A stretch of 64,000 bases of DNA, from the NCBI RefSeq assembly GCF_003947415.1, contig NZ_QHKL01000007.1:496001-560000 (forward strand). Direction: 5' to 3'. Shown one piece after another: positions 26,540 to 35,310 of the stretch. A program made the translations under genes and the position numbers. The stretch is from Amycolatopsis sp. WAC 01376. GTDB taxonomy: Bacteria > Actinomycetota > Actinomycetes > Mycobacteriales > Pseudonocardiaceae. The number at the start of each line of letters is the position of its first letter. Position 1 is the stretch's first letter. Under the pieces are notes generated by a model that saw only the letters and a program-made list of their open reading frames with translations, was not told the DNA's origin and made no database searches.

Positions 26540-26823
26540 CTCCCGAAAGCCTCCTCCGCGGACTTCTCGTTCTCGGAGTACGTGTTCGCGGCCGTCGTGA
26601 TCGATTCGCCCCAGCGGTCGATCTCGCCGGCCCATCCCTTCGCGCGCTCGGTGAACGTCGACGCCAGCGTGGGCGCGTTCTTCGCGGCCTCGCCGCCCGG
26701 CAATGCCGTCGCGATCGCGTCCAGGCCGCTGCCCGGTTCCACGGCTCTGGCCTGGTCCGCGGCGGATCCCGCCGCCTTGGCCGCGGTCCGCAGCTGACCG
26801 ATCTCGACCTCGTATCCGCTCAC
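26536..26823 (-). CDS. EspC/DUF2580-type T7SS substrate
   Basis: 95-aa helical protein starting (V)SGYEVEIGQLRTAAKAAGSAADQA, the typical N-terminus of EspC/DUF2580 type VII substrates. It carries a W-A-G in the central part (KGWAGEIDRWGE) and YSENE (Y-x-x-x-E) near the C-terminus, the general T7SS export signal. The GTG at 26823 gives the expected length. It overlaps the downstream effector gene by 4 bp and probably serves as its secretion partner. Confidence 0.8.
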   Translation of the reverse strand: MSGYEVEIGQLRTAAKAAGSAADQARAVEPGSGLDAIATALPGGEAAKNAPTLASTFTERAKGWAGEIDRWGESITTAANTYSENEKSAEEAFGR

Positions 26824-26860
26824 AGCCCGTGGCCCCCAACCCTGGATAGGTAGTGGGACT

Positions 26861-27898
26861 CTACTTGAGCTCGGAAGCCTCCACAGGCAATTCGCGCGAA
26901 GGAGTAGCCGCTTCGTCGACGACCGGAGGCCGGGCGAGCTCGGCCAGCTGACGGACGACGTCGTCGTACCGCGTCTGATCCGCGGCGGCACGGGCCTGTG
27001 CGCGTTCCAGTTCCTCGGCCAGCGCCGTCGCCCGGGCTTCGGCGAGGCTGCGGGCCGTGTGCTCCTGAGCGAGCTCGGCGCGGACGCGGTCCAGATCTCC
27101 ACGCAAAGCAGCGGATTCCTCGCGTGCGGCAGCACAGTCCTTTTCGGACACCGTCGCCCTGGCCTTCGCCTCGTCGAGCCGGTCCAGCAAGGATTCGAGT
27201 TCGGCCACCGCCCGCGCCAGCGCCGTGTCCCGCTCGCCGAGCTCGGCCGTCAGCCGGGTTTTCTCCGCCCGGACGGCCGCGAAGTCCTGGCGCAGCGTCC
27301 GGAGATCGGAGACCAGCGCGTCACGGGCGCGTTCGGCCGCCACGGTCGCGGCTTCCGCGGCGCCCCGGGCGCGTTCGTGGGCGGCGACCTCGGTCCACGA
27401 ACGCTGGCGGGTCTCCTCCGCGTCCTTCAGTGCCTGTTCGGCGGCGCGTTCCGCTTTGGCCTTGGCCATCTTGTCGTCCCGGGACGCGGCCAGCGCGGTC
27501 GCGCGCGCCGTGTCGGCCTTCGCCGCCGCCTGCTGCGCGTCTTCGGCCTCGCGGCGGGCCGTGGCCGCGTCGGTTTCGGCTTCGGTGACCCGCCCCAGGG
27601 CTGCCTCAGCGGCGTTGTCGAACCGCGAGCGCATCGCGTCCAGCAGTTCCACGAGCGACGCCGCGGCAGGGGTGAACTCGTCGGCGATCCGGCGGACCTC
27701 GAGCAGCGGGTCGGCCACGCTCGCCACCGCGGCCGCCCGCCGGGCACGCGACGCGGCGTCGGCGTGCGTCTTACTGCAGTAGGCGGAGGGCCTGCCGCCC
27801 TTGCGTTTCCCTTCGGCGTCCACCGCGGGCGGGGGCAGAGGATTCTCGCAGCCTTCCAGCGCGCACAGCCGGACCTCGTCGGCGTCCGTATCGATCAC
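26861..27898 (-). CDS. zinc-finger coiled-coil protein
   Basis: 345-aa protein. The N-terminus is a finger, CALEGCENPLPPP...RPSAYCSKTHADAASRARR, like a CGNR/treble-clef finger in which the last ligand is histidine. From about residue 65 to 325 it is an almost uninterrupted alanine/glutamate-rich coiled coil (for example EAETDAATARREAEDAQQ). The architecture, a small nucleic-acid-type finger with a long coil, recalls KfrA-like DNA-binding proteins, but the resemblance is only structural. The GTG at 27898 is chosen because it starts directly before the finger. It ends 37 bp before the EspC-like gene. Confidence 0.7.
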   Translation of the reverse strand: MIDTDADEVRLCALEGCENPLPPPAVDAEGKRKGGRPSAYCSKTHADAASRARRAAAVASVADPLLEVRRIADEFTPAAASLVELLDAMRSRFDNAAEAALGRVTEAETDAATARREAEDAQQAAAKADTARATALAASRDDKMAKAKAERAAEQALKDAEETRQRSWTEVAAHERARGAAEAATVAAERARDALVSDLRTLRQDFAAVRAEKTRLTAELGERDTALARAVAELESLLDRLDEAKARATVSEKDCAAAREESAALRGDLDRVRAELAQEHTARSLAEARATALAEELERAQARAAADQTRYDDVVRQLAELARPPVVDEAATPSRELPVEASELK

Positions 27899-27982
27899 CG
27901 CAGCAGGGTAGCGCTGCCCCGCCGGGCGGGAAGCGAGGCAACGCCGGGAAAACCGTTGGTCCCGCCGATTAGGGTCGACCAC

Positions 27983-29116
27983 ATGCGTGTCTTGTTCACC
28001 TTCGTCGGCGGCAACGGTCACTTTCGGCCGCTCCTGCCGATCGCCCGCGCGCTCGCCGACGCGGGCCACACGATCGCGTTCACCGGCGAGCCTTTGATGG
28101 TCCCGATCGTCGAGGCGGCCGGTTTCACCGCGTTCCCGTCGGGCCCGAACTTCGGCAGCGACGGCTCCCGCCGCCCGTTGCTCCCCGTCGACAGGGACCG
28201 TGAGGACGCCGACCTGCGCGACGGTTTCGTCCGCCGCGCCGCACCCCTGCGTGCAGCCGACGTCCTGGCGCTCAGCGCGGACTGGGCACCGGATCTGCTC
28301 GTCTGCGACGAAGCCGATCACGGTGCGATGATCGCCGCGGAGAAGCTCGGTCTCCCGCACGCGACCGTCCTGATCATGGCGGCGGGCGTCCTCATCCGCC
28401 CCGATCTGGTCGACGACGCGCTCAACGAGGTCCGGGCCGCCCACGGGCTTTCCCCGCAGCGGAACCTCGAAATGGCCTATCGCCATCTCGTGCTCTCACC
28501 GTTCCCCGCGAGCTTCCGCGATCCCCGGTTCCCGCTCCCCCCGACCGCACAGCCCTTCCACAGTCCCGTTCCCGGTCGTGGTCCGGCGCCGGACTGGCAC
28601 GTCGAGGGCCGCCCGGCGCTCTACTTCACCCTCGGCACGATCTTCAACACCGAATCCGGTGACCTGTTCGCCCGGGCGCTGGCCGGGCTGCGGGAGGTCG
28701 AGGCGACGTGTGTGGTGACTGTCGGGAACCTCATCGATCCCGCCGAATTCGGCCGCCAGCCGGAGCACATCCACCTCGCGAAGTACCTGCCGCAGGACGA
28801 CGTCCTCCCGTACTGCGACGCGGCGCTCACCCACGGCGGCTCGGGCAGCCTGCTGGGCGCGATCACCCACGGGCTCCCGATGGTGGTGCTGCCGATGGGC
28901 GCCGACCAGCCCCACAACGCCGACCGTGTCACCGAACTCGGGCTCGGCACGGTCCTCGACGTCATCGCCGCGACGCCGGCGGACATCCGAGACGCCGTGA
29001 CCACGGTGCTGCGGGAACCGTCCTATCGGGACACGGCCACGCGGTTGCGGGACGAGGTCACCGCGTACCCGCCGCCGGAGAAGGTCGTTCCGCTGCTGGA
29101 AGGGCTGCTCCGGTGA
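27983..29116 (+). CDS. GT1/MGT-type glycosyltransferase
   Basis: 377-aa glycosyltransferase of the UGT/macrolide-glycosyltransferase fold: MRVLFTFVGGNGHFRPLLPIARALADAGH opens the N-terminal Rossmann domain, and the C-terminal donor-binding motif is ALTHGGSGSLLGAITHGLPMVVLPMGADQPHNADRV. It likely glycosylates a small molecule with a nucleotide sugar; neither partner is identifiable. It overlaps the following sigma-factor gene by 4 bp (GTGA). Confidence 0.88.
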   Translation: MRVLFTFVGGNGHFRPLLPIARALADAGHTIAFTGEPLMVPIVEAAGFTAFPSGPNFGSDGSRRPLLPVDRDREDADLRDGFVRRAAPLRAADVLALSADWAPDLLVCDEADHGAMIAAEKLGLPHATVLIMAAGVLIRPDLVDDALNEVRAAHGLSPQRNLEMAYRHLVLSPFPASFRDPRFPLPPTAQPFHSPVPGRGPAPDWHVEGRPALYFTLGTIFNTESGDLFARALAGLREVEATCVVTVGNLIDPAEFGRQPEHIHLAKYLPQDDVLPYCDAALTHGGSGSLLGAITHGLPMVVLPMGADQPHNADRVTELGLGTVLDVIAATPADIRDAVTTVLREPSYRDTATRLRDEVTAYPPPEKVVPLLEGLLR

Positions 29117-30339
29117 CCACCGACCTCGGCGCCGCGATCACCCGGGCGTTCCGTGATGAGTCGGGACAGGTGATCGCCACCCTGATCCGGGTCACCGGCG
29201 ACTGGGATCTGGCCGAGGAATGTGTCCAGGAGGCGTTCGCGCTCGCGTTGCGCACCTGGCCCCGCGACGGTGTCCCGGCGAAACCCGGCGCCTGGCTGAC
29301 CACGGCGGCGCGTAACCGGGCCACGGACCGGATCCGGCGAGAGGCGGTCGGCGCGGAGAAACTGCGGGAAGCCGCCGAACTGAACGAACCTTCGGAGCCG
29401 GAACGGGACGAGAGCGGTGTCCACGACGACAGACTCCGGCTGATCTTCACCTGCTGCCACCCCGCGCTGCCGATGGAGGGCCAGGTCGCGCTCGCGTTGC
29501 GGACCCTGGCCGGGCTCACCACCGCCGAGATCGCCCGCGCCTTCCTCGTCTCCGAGACGACGATGTCGCAGCGCCTGGTCCGGGTGAAACGGAAGATCCG
29601 CACCGCGGGCATCCCGTACCGGGTCCCGCCCGCGGAGCTGCTGCCCGAACGGACGGCCGCGGTGCTGGGGATGCTGTACCTGCTGTTCAACGAGGGCTAC
29701 TCGGCCAGCGCCGGCACCGATCTGCTGCGGCCCGACCTGTCCGCGGAGGCGATCCGGCTCGCCCGGCTCCTCGCCGGTCTGATGCCCGGCGAGCCGGAAG
29801 TCCTCGGCCTGCTGGCCTTGCTGCTCCTGCACGATGCCCGCCGGGCCACGCGGGTCGACGATGACGGCACCCTCGTCTCGCTCGAAGACCAGGACCGCGG
29901 CCGCTGGAACTCGGCAGAGATCGCCGAGGGCACCGAATTGCTGGAAACCGCGCTCCGCCGCGGCATCCCGGGGCAGTATCAGATCCAGGCCGCCATCGCC
30001 GCCTGTCACGCGACGGCGGCTAGCGCTTCCGACACCGACTGGGCGCAGATCGCGGGCCTCTACCGGGAGCTGACGCGGTTCGTGCCCTCGCCGGTCGTCG
30101 AGCTGAACCGGGCGGTGGCCGTCGCGATGGCCGAAGGGCCGGAGGCCGGCCTCGAATTGGTCGAGAAGCTCACCGGCAGTCTCCCTGGTTACCACCTGCT
30201 TCCCGCGACCCGTGCGGATCTGCTCCGGCGTCTCGACCGGTTCGGGGAGGCCGCCGTCGCCTACCGCGAGGCGCTCGCGCTCGCCGCCACCGACGCCGAG
30301 CGCGCCTACCTCTCGGGGAAACTCGCCGAAATCTCCTGA
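29113..30339 (+). CDS. ECF42-type sigma factor with C-terminal helical-repeat domain
   Basis: 408-aa sigma factor. Region 2 is DWDLAEECVQEAFALALRTWP, region 4 is LAGLTTAEIARAFLVSETTMSQRLVRVKRKI, and about 230 C-terminal residues form a helical, TPR-like domain (LYLLFNEGYSASAGTDLLRPDL, ELNRAVAVAMAEGPEAGLELV). This layout is that of ECF42. That family is usually encoded beside a YCII/DGPF protein gene; none is present here, and instead it is fused by a GTGA overlap to a glycosyltransferase gene. Confidence 0.88.
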   Translation: MTTDLGAAITRAFRDESGQVIATLIRVTGDWDLAEECVQEAFALALRTWPRDGVPAKPGAWLTTAARNRATDRIRREAVGAEKLREAAELNEPSEPERDESGVHDDRLRLIFTCCHPALPMEGQVALALRTLAGLTTAEIARAFLVSETTMSQRLVRVKRKIRTAGIPYRVPPAELLPERTAAVLGMLYLLFNEGYSASAGTDLLRPDLSAEAIRLARLLAGLMPGEPEVLGLLALLLLHDARRATRVDDDGTLVSLEDQDRGRWNSAEIAEGTELLETALRRGIPGQYQIQAAIAACHATAASASDTDWAQIAGLYRELTRFVPSPVVELNRAVAVAMAEGPEAGLELVEKLTGSLPGYHLLPATRADLLRRLDRFGEAAVAYREALALAATDAERAYLSGKLAEIS

Positions 30340-30412
30340 CTCCGGGTGTCTGTCCCCGTCGTCGCCGTTCGTCGGTGAGGTGACAAGTCCCGAAAGAGGA
30401 AGGGGCCACCTC

Positions 30413-31186
30413 ATGGCCGTTCTCGACGTCCCCGGCGCCCGGCTCCACCACACCGTCACCGGCAGCGGCCCCGCGCTGCTGTGCATTCCCGGTGGCGCCG
30501 CGGATTCCGCCATGTTCGCGCCGATCGCCGTCCTGCTCGCGGAGCACTACACGGTGATCACCTACGACCCGCGGGGAATCTCCCGCAGCACCCTCGACGA
30601 CCCCGGCGAGGAGCAGCGGATCGAGGTCCACACCGACGACGCGCTGCGCCTGCTCGACAGCGTGAGCGAGGAACCGGCGGTGATCTTCGCGTCCAGCGGC
30701 GGTTGCATGCAGGCGTTCGAGCTCGTCACCCGCCATCCCGGTCGGGTGCGGACGCTCGTGGCGCACGAACCGCCGCTGACGAGCCTGCTGGCCGAGCAGC
30801 CAGGCGTCACTCCCGACGAGCTGCTGCACATCCACCGCGAGCACGGCATCGAGGCGGCGATGGGGAAGTTCATGGCCGATGCCGGTTTCGAGGTGGGCGG
30901 AGAGGTTCTCCCGCCGGAGATGCGGAAGAACATGGAGTTCTTCGTCGTGCACCTGATGAAGATGGTCGGAGACTTCACCCCGGACTACGCGGCGCTGAAG
31001 GCGTCGGGGACCCGGATCGTCGTCGGTGTCGGCAAGGAATCGGCCGGGCAGCCCGCACACGAGGCCGCGGTGCTCGCCGCCGGCCGTCTCGGGGTGGAAC
31101 CGGCCTACTTCCCCGGTGACCACGGTGGTTTCGCCGCCGAGGCCGCCGCGTTCGCTCCGCTGCTCCGGGAAGCTCTCGACGCCTGA
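30413..31186 (+). CDS. alpha/beta hydrolase
   Basis: 257-aa hydrolase: oxyanion region LLCIPGGAADS, YDPRGISRS, nucleophile elbow FASSGGCMQAF (an S-x-S-x-G-like variant), and the histidine in YFPGDHGGF. The elbow is S-S-G-G rather than the canonical G-x-S-x-G. Substrate unknown. The ATG at 30413 follows an A/G-rich region. It lies 73 bp after the ECF42 gene and ends before a strong hairpin. Confidence 0.85.
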   Translation: MAVLDVPGARLHHTVTGSGPALLCIPGGAADSAMFAPIAVLLAEHYTVITYDPRGISRSTLDDPGEEQRIEVHTDDALRLLDSVSEEPAVIFASSGGCMQAFELVTRHPGRVRTLVAHEPPLTSLLAEQPGVTPDELLHIHREHGIEAAMGKFMADAGFEVGGEVLPPEMRKNMEFFVVHLMKMVGDFTPDYAALKASGTRIVVGVGKESAGQPAHEAAVLAAGRLGVEPAYFPGDHGGFAAEAAAFAPLLREALDA

Positions 31187-31191
31187 CCGGA

Positions 31192-31246
31192 TGTCAGGAA
31201 AGGGTCGTTCAAGACGTTTTTCGTCCTGAACGACCCTTTCCTGACA
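31192..31246. terminator. 25-bp-stem hairpin between convergent genes
   Basis: Arms TGTCAGGAAAGGGTCGTTCA... and its complement pair with one mismatch around TTTTT. It sits in the 64-bp gap between the alpha/beta hydrolase and the DUF1772 gene and should terminate both. Confidence 0.8.
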
Positions 31247-31250
31247 TGCC

Positions 31251-31742
31251 TCAGGCGCGGACGTGCACGATCAGCCCGCCGACCAGAGCACCGAAGCCAC
31301 CGATCGCGGCCAAGGTCCGGACCAGGTTCCAGCGTTCCCAGACACCCTCGAATTTGGCCCGCAACGCCTCGAAGTCGGTGTTGTCGCCGTCGAAACCGGC
31401 TTCGAGCGCGTTGTTCAGCGGCACGTTGACCGCCATGGTGACGATCAGCATCACCAGCAGCAGGACGAATCCCGCGATGATCCATGGCAGCGCGGACCGC
31501 AGTTCCGACCGGAAGTGCAGCACCGCCGCCACCGCGGCGAGCAGCGGCGCACCGCCGAAACTCAACGCGAACCAGCCGTTGAGGATCGCGACGTTGATCT
31601 CCCGCATCCCGGTCACGTACGTCCGGGCGTCGGCCCGCGCCAGCCCCGGCATGACCGAGCACGTGTAGGCGTAGAACAAGCCCGCGATCAACCCCGCCGT
31701 GATGACGGCCGCGATCAGGACGATCTCGCTCAGCGTCGCCAT
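31251..31742 (-). CDS. DUF1772 / anthrone-oxygenase-like membrane protein
   Basis: 163-aa membrane protein with about four transmembrane helices, the first with IAGLFYAYTCSVMPGLARAD, the DUF1772 signature, and REINVAILNGWFAL. The family includes fungal anthrone oxygenases, but most bacterial members are uncharacterised. The ATG at 31742 has GGGAGG upstream. It follows the NmrA-type reductase on the same strand by 32 bp, so co-expression is likely. Confidence 0.85.
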   Translation of the reverse strand: MATLSEIVLIAAVITAGLIAGLFYAYTCSVMPGLARADARTYVTGMREINVAILNGWFALSFGGAPLLAAVAAVLHFRSELRSALPWIIAGFVLLLVMLIVTMAVNVPLNNALEAGFDGDNTDFEALRAKFEGVWERWNLVRTLAAIGGFGALVGGLIVHVRA

Positions 31743-31774
31743 TCCTGTCGCCTCCCTTCCGATTCCCGCTCGTC

Positions 31775-32602
31775 TCATCGATTCCAGATCCCGGTGGCCG
31801 CGGCTTTCGCTGCGTAGTCGGAGAAGTCCCTCGCGGGCCTGCCCAGCACCTTCTCGACATCACCGGTGAGTGACTCGTTGCGGCCGTCGAGGACTCGGGT
31901 GAACAGGTCGGTCAGGCCCTCGATCTCCTCCTCCGGCACGCCCTGTTCGGCCGCTCCCGCGGCGAACTCCGCGGCGGAAACCGGAATGTACTGGACCTCT
32001 CGCCCCGAAGCCTTGCCGATTTCCGCCGCCGCGTCCGCGAAACCCAGCAACCGGGGCCCGGTCAGCTCGTACACCTGGCCGCTGTGCCCGTCGTTGGTCA
32101 GCGCCGCCACGACGACGTCGACGATGTCCTCGACGTCGATGAACGGTTCGGTCACCTGGCCCGCCGGGAGCACGATCTCGCCGGCGAGCACCGGTTCCAG
32201 CAGGAAGTGCTCGCTGAAGTTCTGTGCGAACCAGCTGGACCGCACGACCGTCCACTCGGCACCGGAGTCGCGCACACCCTGTTCGCTGACCACGGCTTCC
32301 TCTTCGCCGCGGCCGGACAGCAGGACCAGCCGCCGGACGCCGTGGTCCACGGCCAGCTTCGAGAAGTCGCGAATCGCCTCGGCGGCACCTGGGAAGGCGA
32401 GGTCGGGGTAGTAGGTGAGGTACGCCGCGCCGATTCCGGTGACCGCGGCGGTCCAGGTCGATCGGTCGTCCCAGTCGAAGGTCGGCCGCGAGGCCTTCCG
32501 GACCTCGGTCCCCCGCTCGGTCAGCTGCTGCGCGACGCGGCTCCCGGTCTTGCCGGTAGCGCCGAGGACCAGGACCGTCTCGTTGTTCTTCGTCTCTGTC
32601 AT
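31775..32602 (-). CDS. NmrA-type NAD(P)H-binding protein
   Basis: 275-aa atypical SDR: TVLVLGATGKTGSRVAQQL (nucleotide loop), LVLLSGRGEEEA, WTVVRSSWFAQNFSEHFL, VYELTGPRLLGFADAAAEIG. It resembles ergot-type AgnG/NmrA reductases and is likely to reduce a small molecule. It is divergent from an AraC regulator that probably controls it and the DUF1772 gene. Confidence 0.87.
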   Translation of the reverse strand: MTETKNNETVLVLGATGKTGSRVAQQLTERGTEVRKASRPTFDWDDRSTWTAAVTGIGAAYLTYYPDLAFPGAAEAIRDFSKLAVDHGVRRLVLLSGRGEEEAVVSEQGVRDSGAEWTVVRSSWFAQNFSEHFLLEPVLAGEIVLPAGQVTEPFIDVEDIVDVVVAALTNDGHSGQVYELTGPRLLGFADAAAEIGKASGREVQYIPVSAAEFAAGAAEQGVPEEEIEGLTDLFTRVLDGRNESLTGDVEKVLGRPARDFSDYAAKAAATGIWNR

Positions 32603-32683
32603 GCCCTTAGTCAAGCGGCTCAGGATGAGACGGAACATAGTTCAAAGGCTCTATTCCATGTTTCATCGTCTACACTTCTCGGC

Positions 32684-33622
32684 ATGGATCCCCTTGCCGG
32701 TCTGCTCGACGGTCCTCGTGCGCGCGGCGCTTTCCTGCTGAAGTCGGTCATGACCCCGCCGTGGTCGCTGCGCGTCGAGGACGAGGCGCCGCTGACGGTG
32801 ATGGCGCAGGTTCGCGGCGAGTCCTGGGTCGTTCCCGATCACGGCGACGCCGTCCGCCTCGGCACCGGCGACATCGCCATCGCCCGTGGCCCGGACCCGT
32901 ATCTCGTCGCGGACGACCCGGCGACGCCGCCGCAGGCGATGATCCTGCCGGGACAGGAATGCCTGACCCCGGGCGGACAGCACCTCACCGGGCTGTCCGA
33001 TCTCGGCGTCCGCACCTGGGGCAGCGACCCGGACGGTCCTGTCGTGCTGCTCACCGGCACCTATCCGCTGGAAGGCGAGATCAGCAAACGGCTCCTCAAC
33101 GCGCTGCCGTCCTTGCTGGTCGTGCGGGACGAGGAATGGGACAACCCGCTCGTGCCGCTGCTCGCCGGGGAGATCGTCAAGGACACGCCCGGTCAGGAAG
33201 CCGTCCTGGACCGGGTGCTCGATCTGCTCCTGGTCGCCGCGCTGCGGACCTGGTTCGACCGGCCCGGCGCCGAAGCGCCCGCCTGGTACCGCGCGCACAG
33301 CGATCCCGTCGTCGGGCGTGCGCTGAAACTGTTGCAGCACAAGCCTTCCGAACCGTGGACAGTGGCGAGTCTCGCCGCCGACACCGGGGTGTCGCGGGCC
33401 GCGTTCGCCCGCCGGTTCACCGCCGCCGTGGGCGAACCGCCGATGACCTACCTCGCGAGCTGGCGGATCGCGCTCGCCGCCGATCTCCTGCGCCAGCACC
33501 CCGACGTCACGATCGGCGCGGTCGCCCGGCAGGTCGGCTATGGCAGTTCGTTCGCGCTCAGCACCGCGTTCAAACGCGAACACGGGGTGAGCCCGCAGAG
33601 TTACCGCACCGGGGCCGCGTAG
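32684..33622 (+). CDS. AraC-family regulator with cupin_6 domain
   Basis: 312-aa regulator: N-terminal cupin_6-like sensor (about 1-190, LLKSVMTPPWSLRVEDEAPLTVMAQVRGESW) and C-terminal double helix-turn-helix (WTVASLAADTGVSRAAFARRF, then TIGAVARQVGYGSSFALSTAFKREHGVSPQSYR). It is divergent from the NmrA/DUF1772 pair by 81 bp. Its last 22 bp overlap the convergent WYL gene. Confidence 0.9.
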   Translation: MDPLAGLLDGPRARGAFLLKSVMTPPWSLRVEDEAPLTVMAQVRGESWVVPDHGDAVRLGTGDIAIARGPDPYLVADDPATPPQAMILPGQECLTPGGQHLTGLSDLGVRTWGSDPDGPVVLLTGTYPLEGEISKRLLNALPSLLVVRDEEWDNPLVPLLAGEIVKDTPGQEAVLDRVLDLLLVAALRTWFDRPGAEAPAWYRAHSDPVVGRALKLLQHKPSEPWTVASLAADTGVSRAAFARRFTAAVGEPPMTYLASWRIALAADLLRQHPDVTIGAVARQVGYGSSFALSTAFKREHGVSPQSYRTGAA

Positions 33623-34554
33623 CGTTCGACCAGTTCCGCGCCGATCCGCGCGAGTTCCTCCTGGACCGACGGCGGGCCCAGCACTTCGATCATCGAGCCC
33701 CAGCCCGCGAGCTGCTGGGCGATCATCCACGCCACCGGCGCCGACACCGTCACCCGCACGCGCCCGTCGTCGAGCGTCTCCTCGACGCGGGCCTGCCGTC
33801 CGAAGTGGTCCTGGAGTATCGGCAGATGCCGCTCGGCGATGAGCACGATCGCGTCCAGCCCTGAACGCCGTTCCTCGACCCGGTCGACGATTTGCTCCCA
33901 TGCCTGGGAAAGCTCGAAGTCGTCCGGCCGCGCGGCGGGCAGGTCGCTGACCTCGGCGTCGGAGATGCGGTCGACGCGGAAGGTGCGCTGGCCCTTCTCG
34001 GTGCCGGCGATGAGGTACCAGATGTCGTCCTTGTCCACGAGCCCCCACGGATCGACGACCCGCTCGACTGGCTCCGCACCTTTTTTCGCGTAGCCGAACC
34101 GGACTTTGCGGCGCCGGACGATCCCGGCCTGCAGCACGGTGAGCAGTTCGGGCCGTTCCTTCTCGCGCTCACCCCACCGAGACGGGTCGATGACGACCGC
34201 GTCCGCGGCCGCCTGCGCGTCGGCGCGGAAGGTGTCAGGCAGGGCCCGGACCAGCTTCCGCAGCGCGGATTTGACCTCGGGCGAGATCGACGCGGCCGGA
34301 CCGGCGAGCAGGAACAACGCCTGCGCCTCCGACGCGGACAGTCCACTGAGGTCGGTCCGCGCGCCGCCGATCAGCGACCAGCCGCCGCCCCGGCCGGGTT
34401 GCGGATACACCGGCACGCCCGCCGCGGACAGCGCTTCGAGGTCACGCCGGGCGGTGGCGACCGAGATTTCGAGCTCGTCCGCCAGTTCGGAAGCCGTGAC
34501 GCGGCCACGGGCCTGCATCAGCAGGAGGGTGGCCACCAGGCGATCGGCACGCAT
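33601..34554 (-). CDS. YafY-like HTH/WYL-domain regulator
   Basis: 317-aa regulator: HTH_11 (LVATLLLMQARGRVTASELADELEISVATARRDLEALSAAGVPV), then the WYL domain with VDPWGLVDKDDIWYLIAGTEKGQRTFRVDRI, and a C-terminal WCX-like part. Such proteins sense nucleic acid or nucleotides and act in stress or defence. Divergent from an SDR gene 112 bp away; probable target. Confidence 0.9.
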   Translation of the reverse strand: MRADRLVATLLLMQARGRVTASELADELEISVATARRDLEALSAAGVPVYPQPGRGGGWSLIGGARTDLSGLSASEAQALFLLAGPAASISPEVKSALRKLVRALPDTFRADAQAAADAVVIDPSRWGEREKERPELLTVLQAGIVRRRKVRFGYAKKGAEPVERVVDPWGLVDKDDIWYLIAGTEKGQRTFRVDRISDAEVSDLPAARPDDFELSQAWEQIVDRVEERRSGLDAIVLIAERHLPILQDHFGRQARVEETLDDGRVRVTVSAPVAWMIAQQLAGWGSMIEVLGPPSVQEELARIGAELVERYAAPVR

Positions 34555-34666
34555 GGGCCCAGTCTCGCAGGCAAACCGCTCAACGGGTGAGCACTTTGGC
34601 TCGGGCGCTTGACCTTCACATTGATGTCAACCCCTACGGTCTTTCCACCGACCCGAAGGAGAAGAC

Positions 34667-35305
34667 ATGGCAGGCGCAGTGGTCATTGGCGCGGGACCGG
34701 GTATCGGCCGGTCTGTCGCCCTCCGATTCGCGAGGGAAGGGCTACCGGTCACCCTCATCGCCCGCACCACGGAGACCCTCACCGCACTGGCCGCCGAGAT
34801 CGGCACCGCGCTGGCACTCACCGCCGACGTCACCAACGAGAAGGCCCTCAAGACTGCGCTCGACACCTCTGTGCGCGAGCACGGCGTGCCCGACGTCGTG
34901 GTCTACAACGCCGCGATCATCCAGGCCGACGCTCCCGGAGAGCTGTCCGTCGAACGGCACCTCGCGGCGTGGTCGGTCAACGTCGTCGGCGCGATCACCG
35001 CCGCCGCCCATATCGTGCCGGGGATGGCCGAGCGCGGTTCGGGCACGATCATCGTGACCGGTGGGATGCCCGAAGCCGTACCCGCCTACACGAGCCTCTC
35101 GCTGGGCAAAGCAGGCGTGAGGGCGCTGGTTTCCCTGCTGGACACGCAGTTCGGCCCGTCCGGGGTGCATGTCGCCACGGTCACCATCGCCGGCCCGGTC
35201 GCGAAAGGCACACCCTTCGACCCCGACGACATCGCCGAGCACTACTGGCGGCTGCACACCCAGCCCCGAGCGGAGTGGACGCGGGAGATCGTCCACAAAG
35301 GATAG
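34667..35305 (+). CDS. SDR-fold oxidoreductase with altered active site
   Basis: 212-aa short-chain dehydrogenase fold: VVIGAGPGIGRSVALRF (nucleotide loop), TADVTNEKAL, VVVYNAAI and IIVTGGMPEAVPAYTSLSLGKAGVRAL. The canonical Y-x-x-x-K is missing: the tyrosine and lysine are separated by six residues (Y-TSLSLG-K). Either the chemistry differs or the protein is a binding protein. GAAGGAG precedes the ATG. It is probably regulated by the divergent WYL protein. Confidence 0.82.
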   Translation: MAGAVVIGAGPGIGRSVALRFAREGLPVTLIARTTETLTALAAEIGTALALTADVTNEKALKTALDTSVREHGVPDVVVYNAAIIQADAPGELSVERHLAAWSVNVVGAITAAAHIVPGMAERGSGTIIVTGGMPEAVPAYTSLSLGKAGVRALVSLLDTQFGPSGVHVATVTIAGPVAKGTPFDPDDIAEHYWRLHTQPRAEWTREIVHKG

Positions 35306-35310
35306 AGAAC

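Noticed and set aside
32603..32683. Palindromic AraC operator (GAACATAG...CTATTCC)
   Set aside because: The two halves match only partly and with shifted spacing, so it was not listed as a site.
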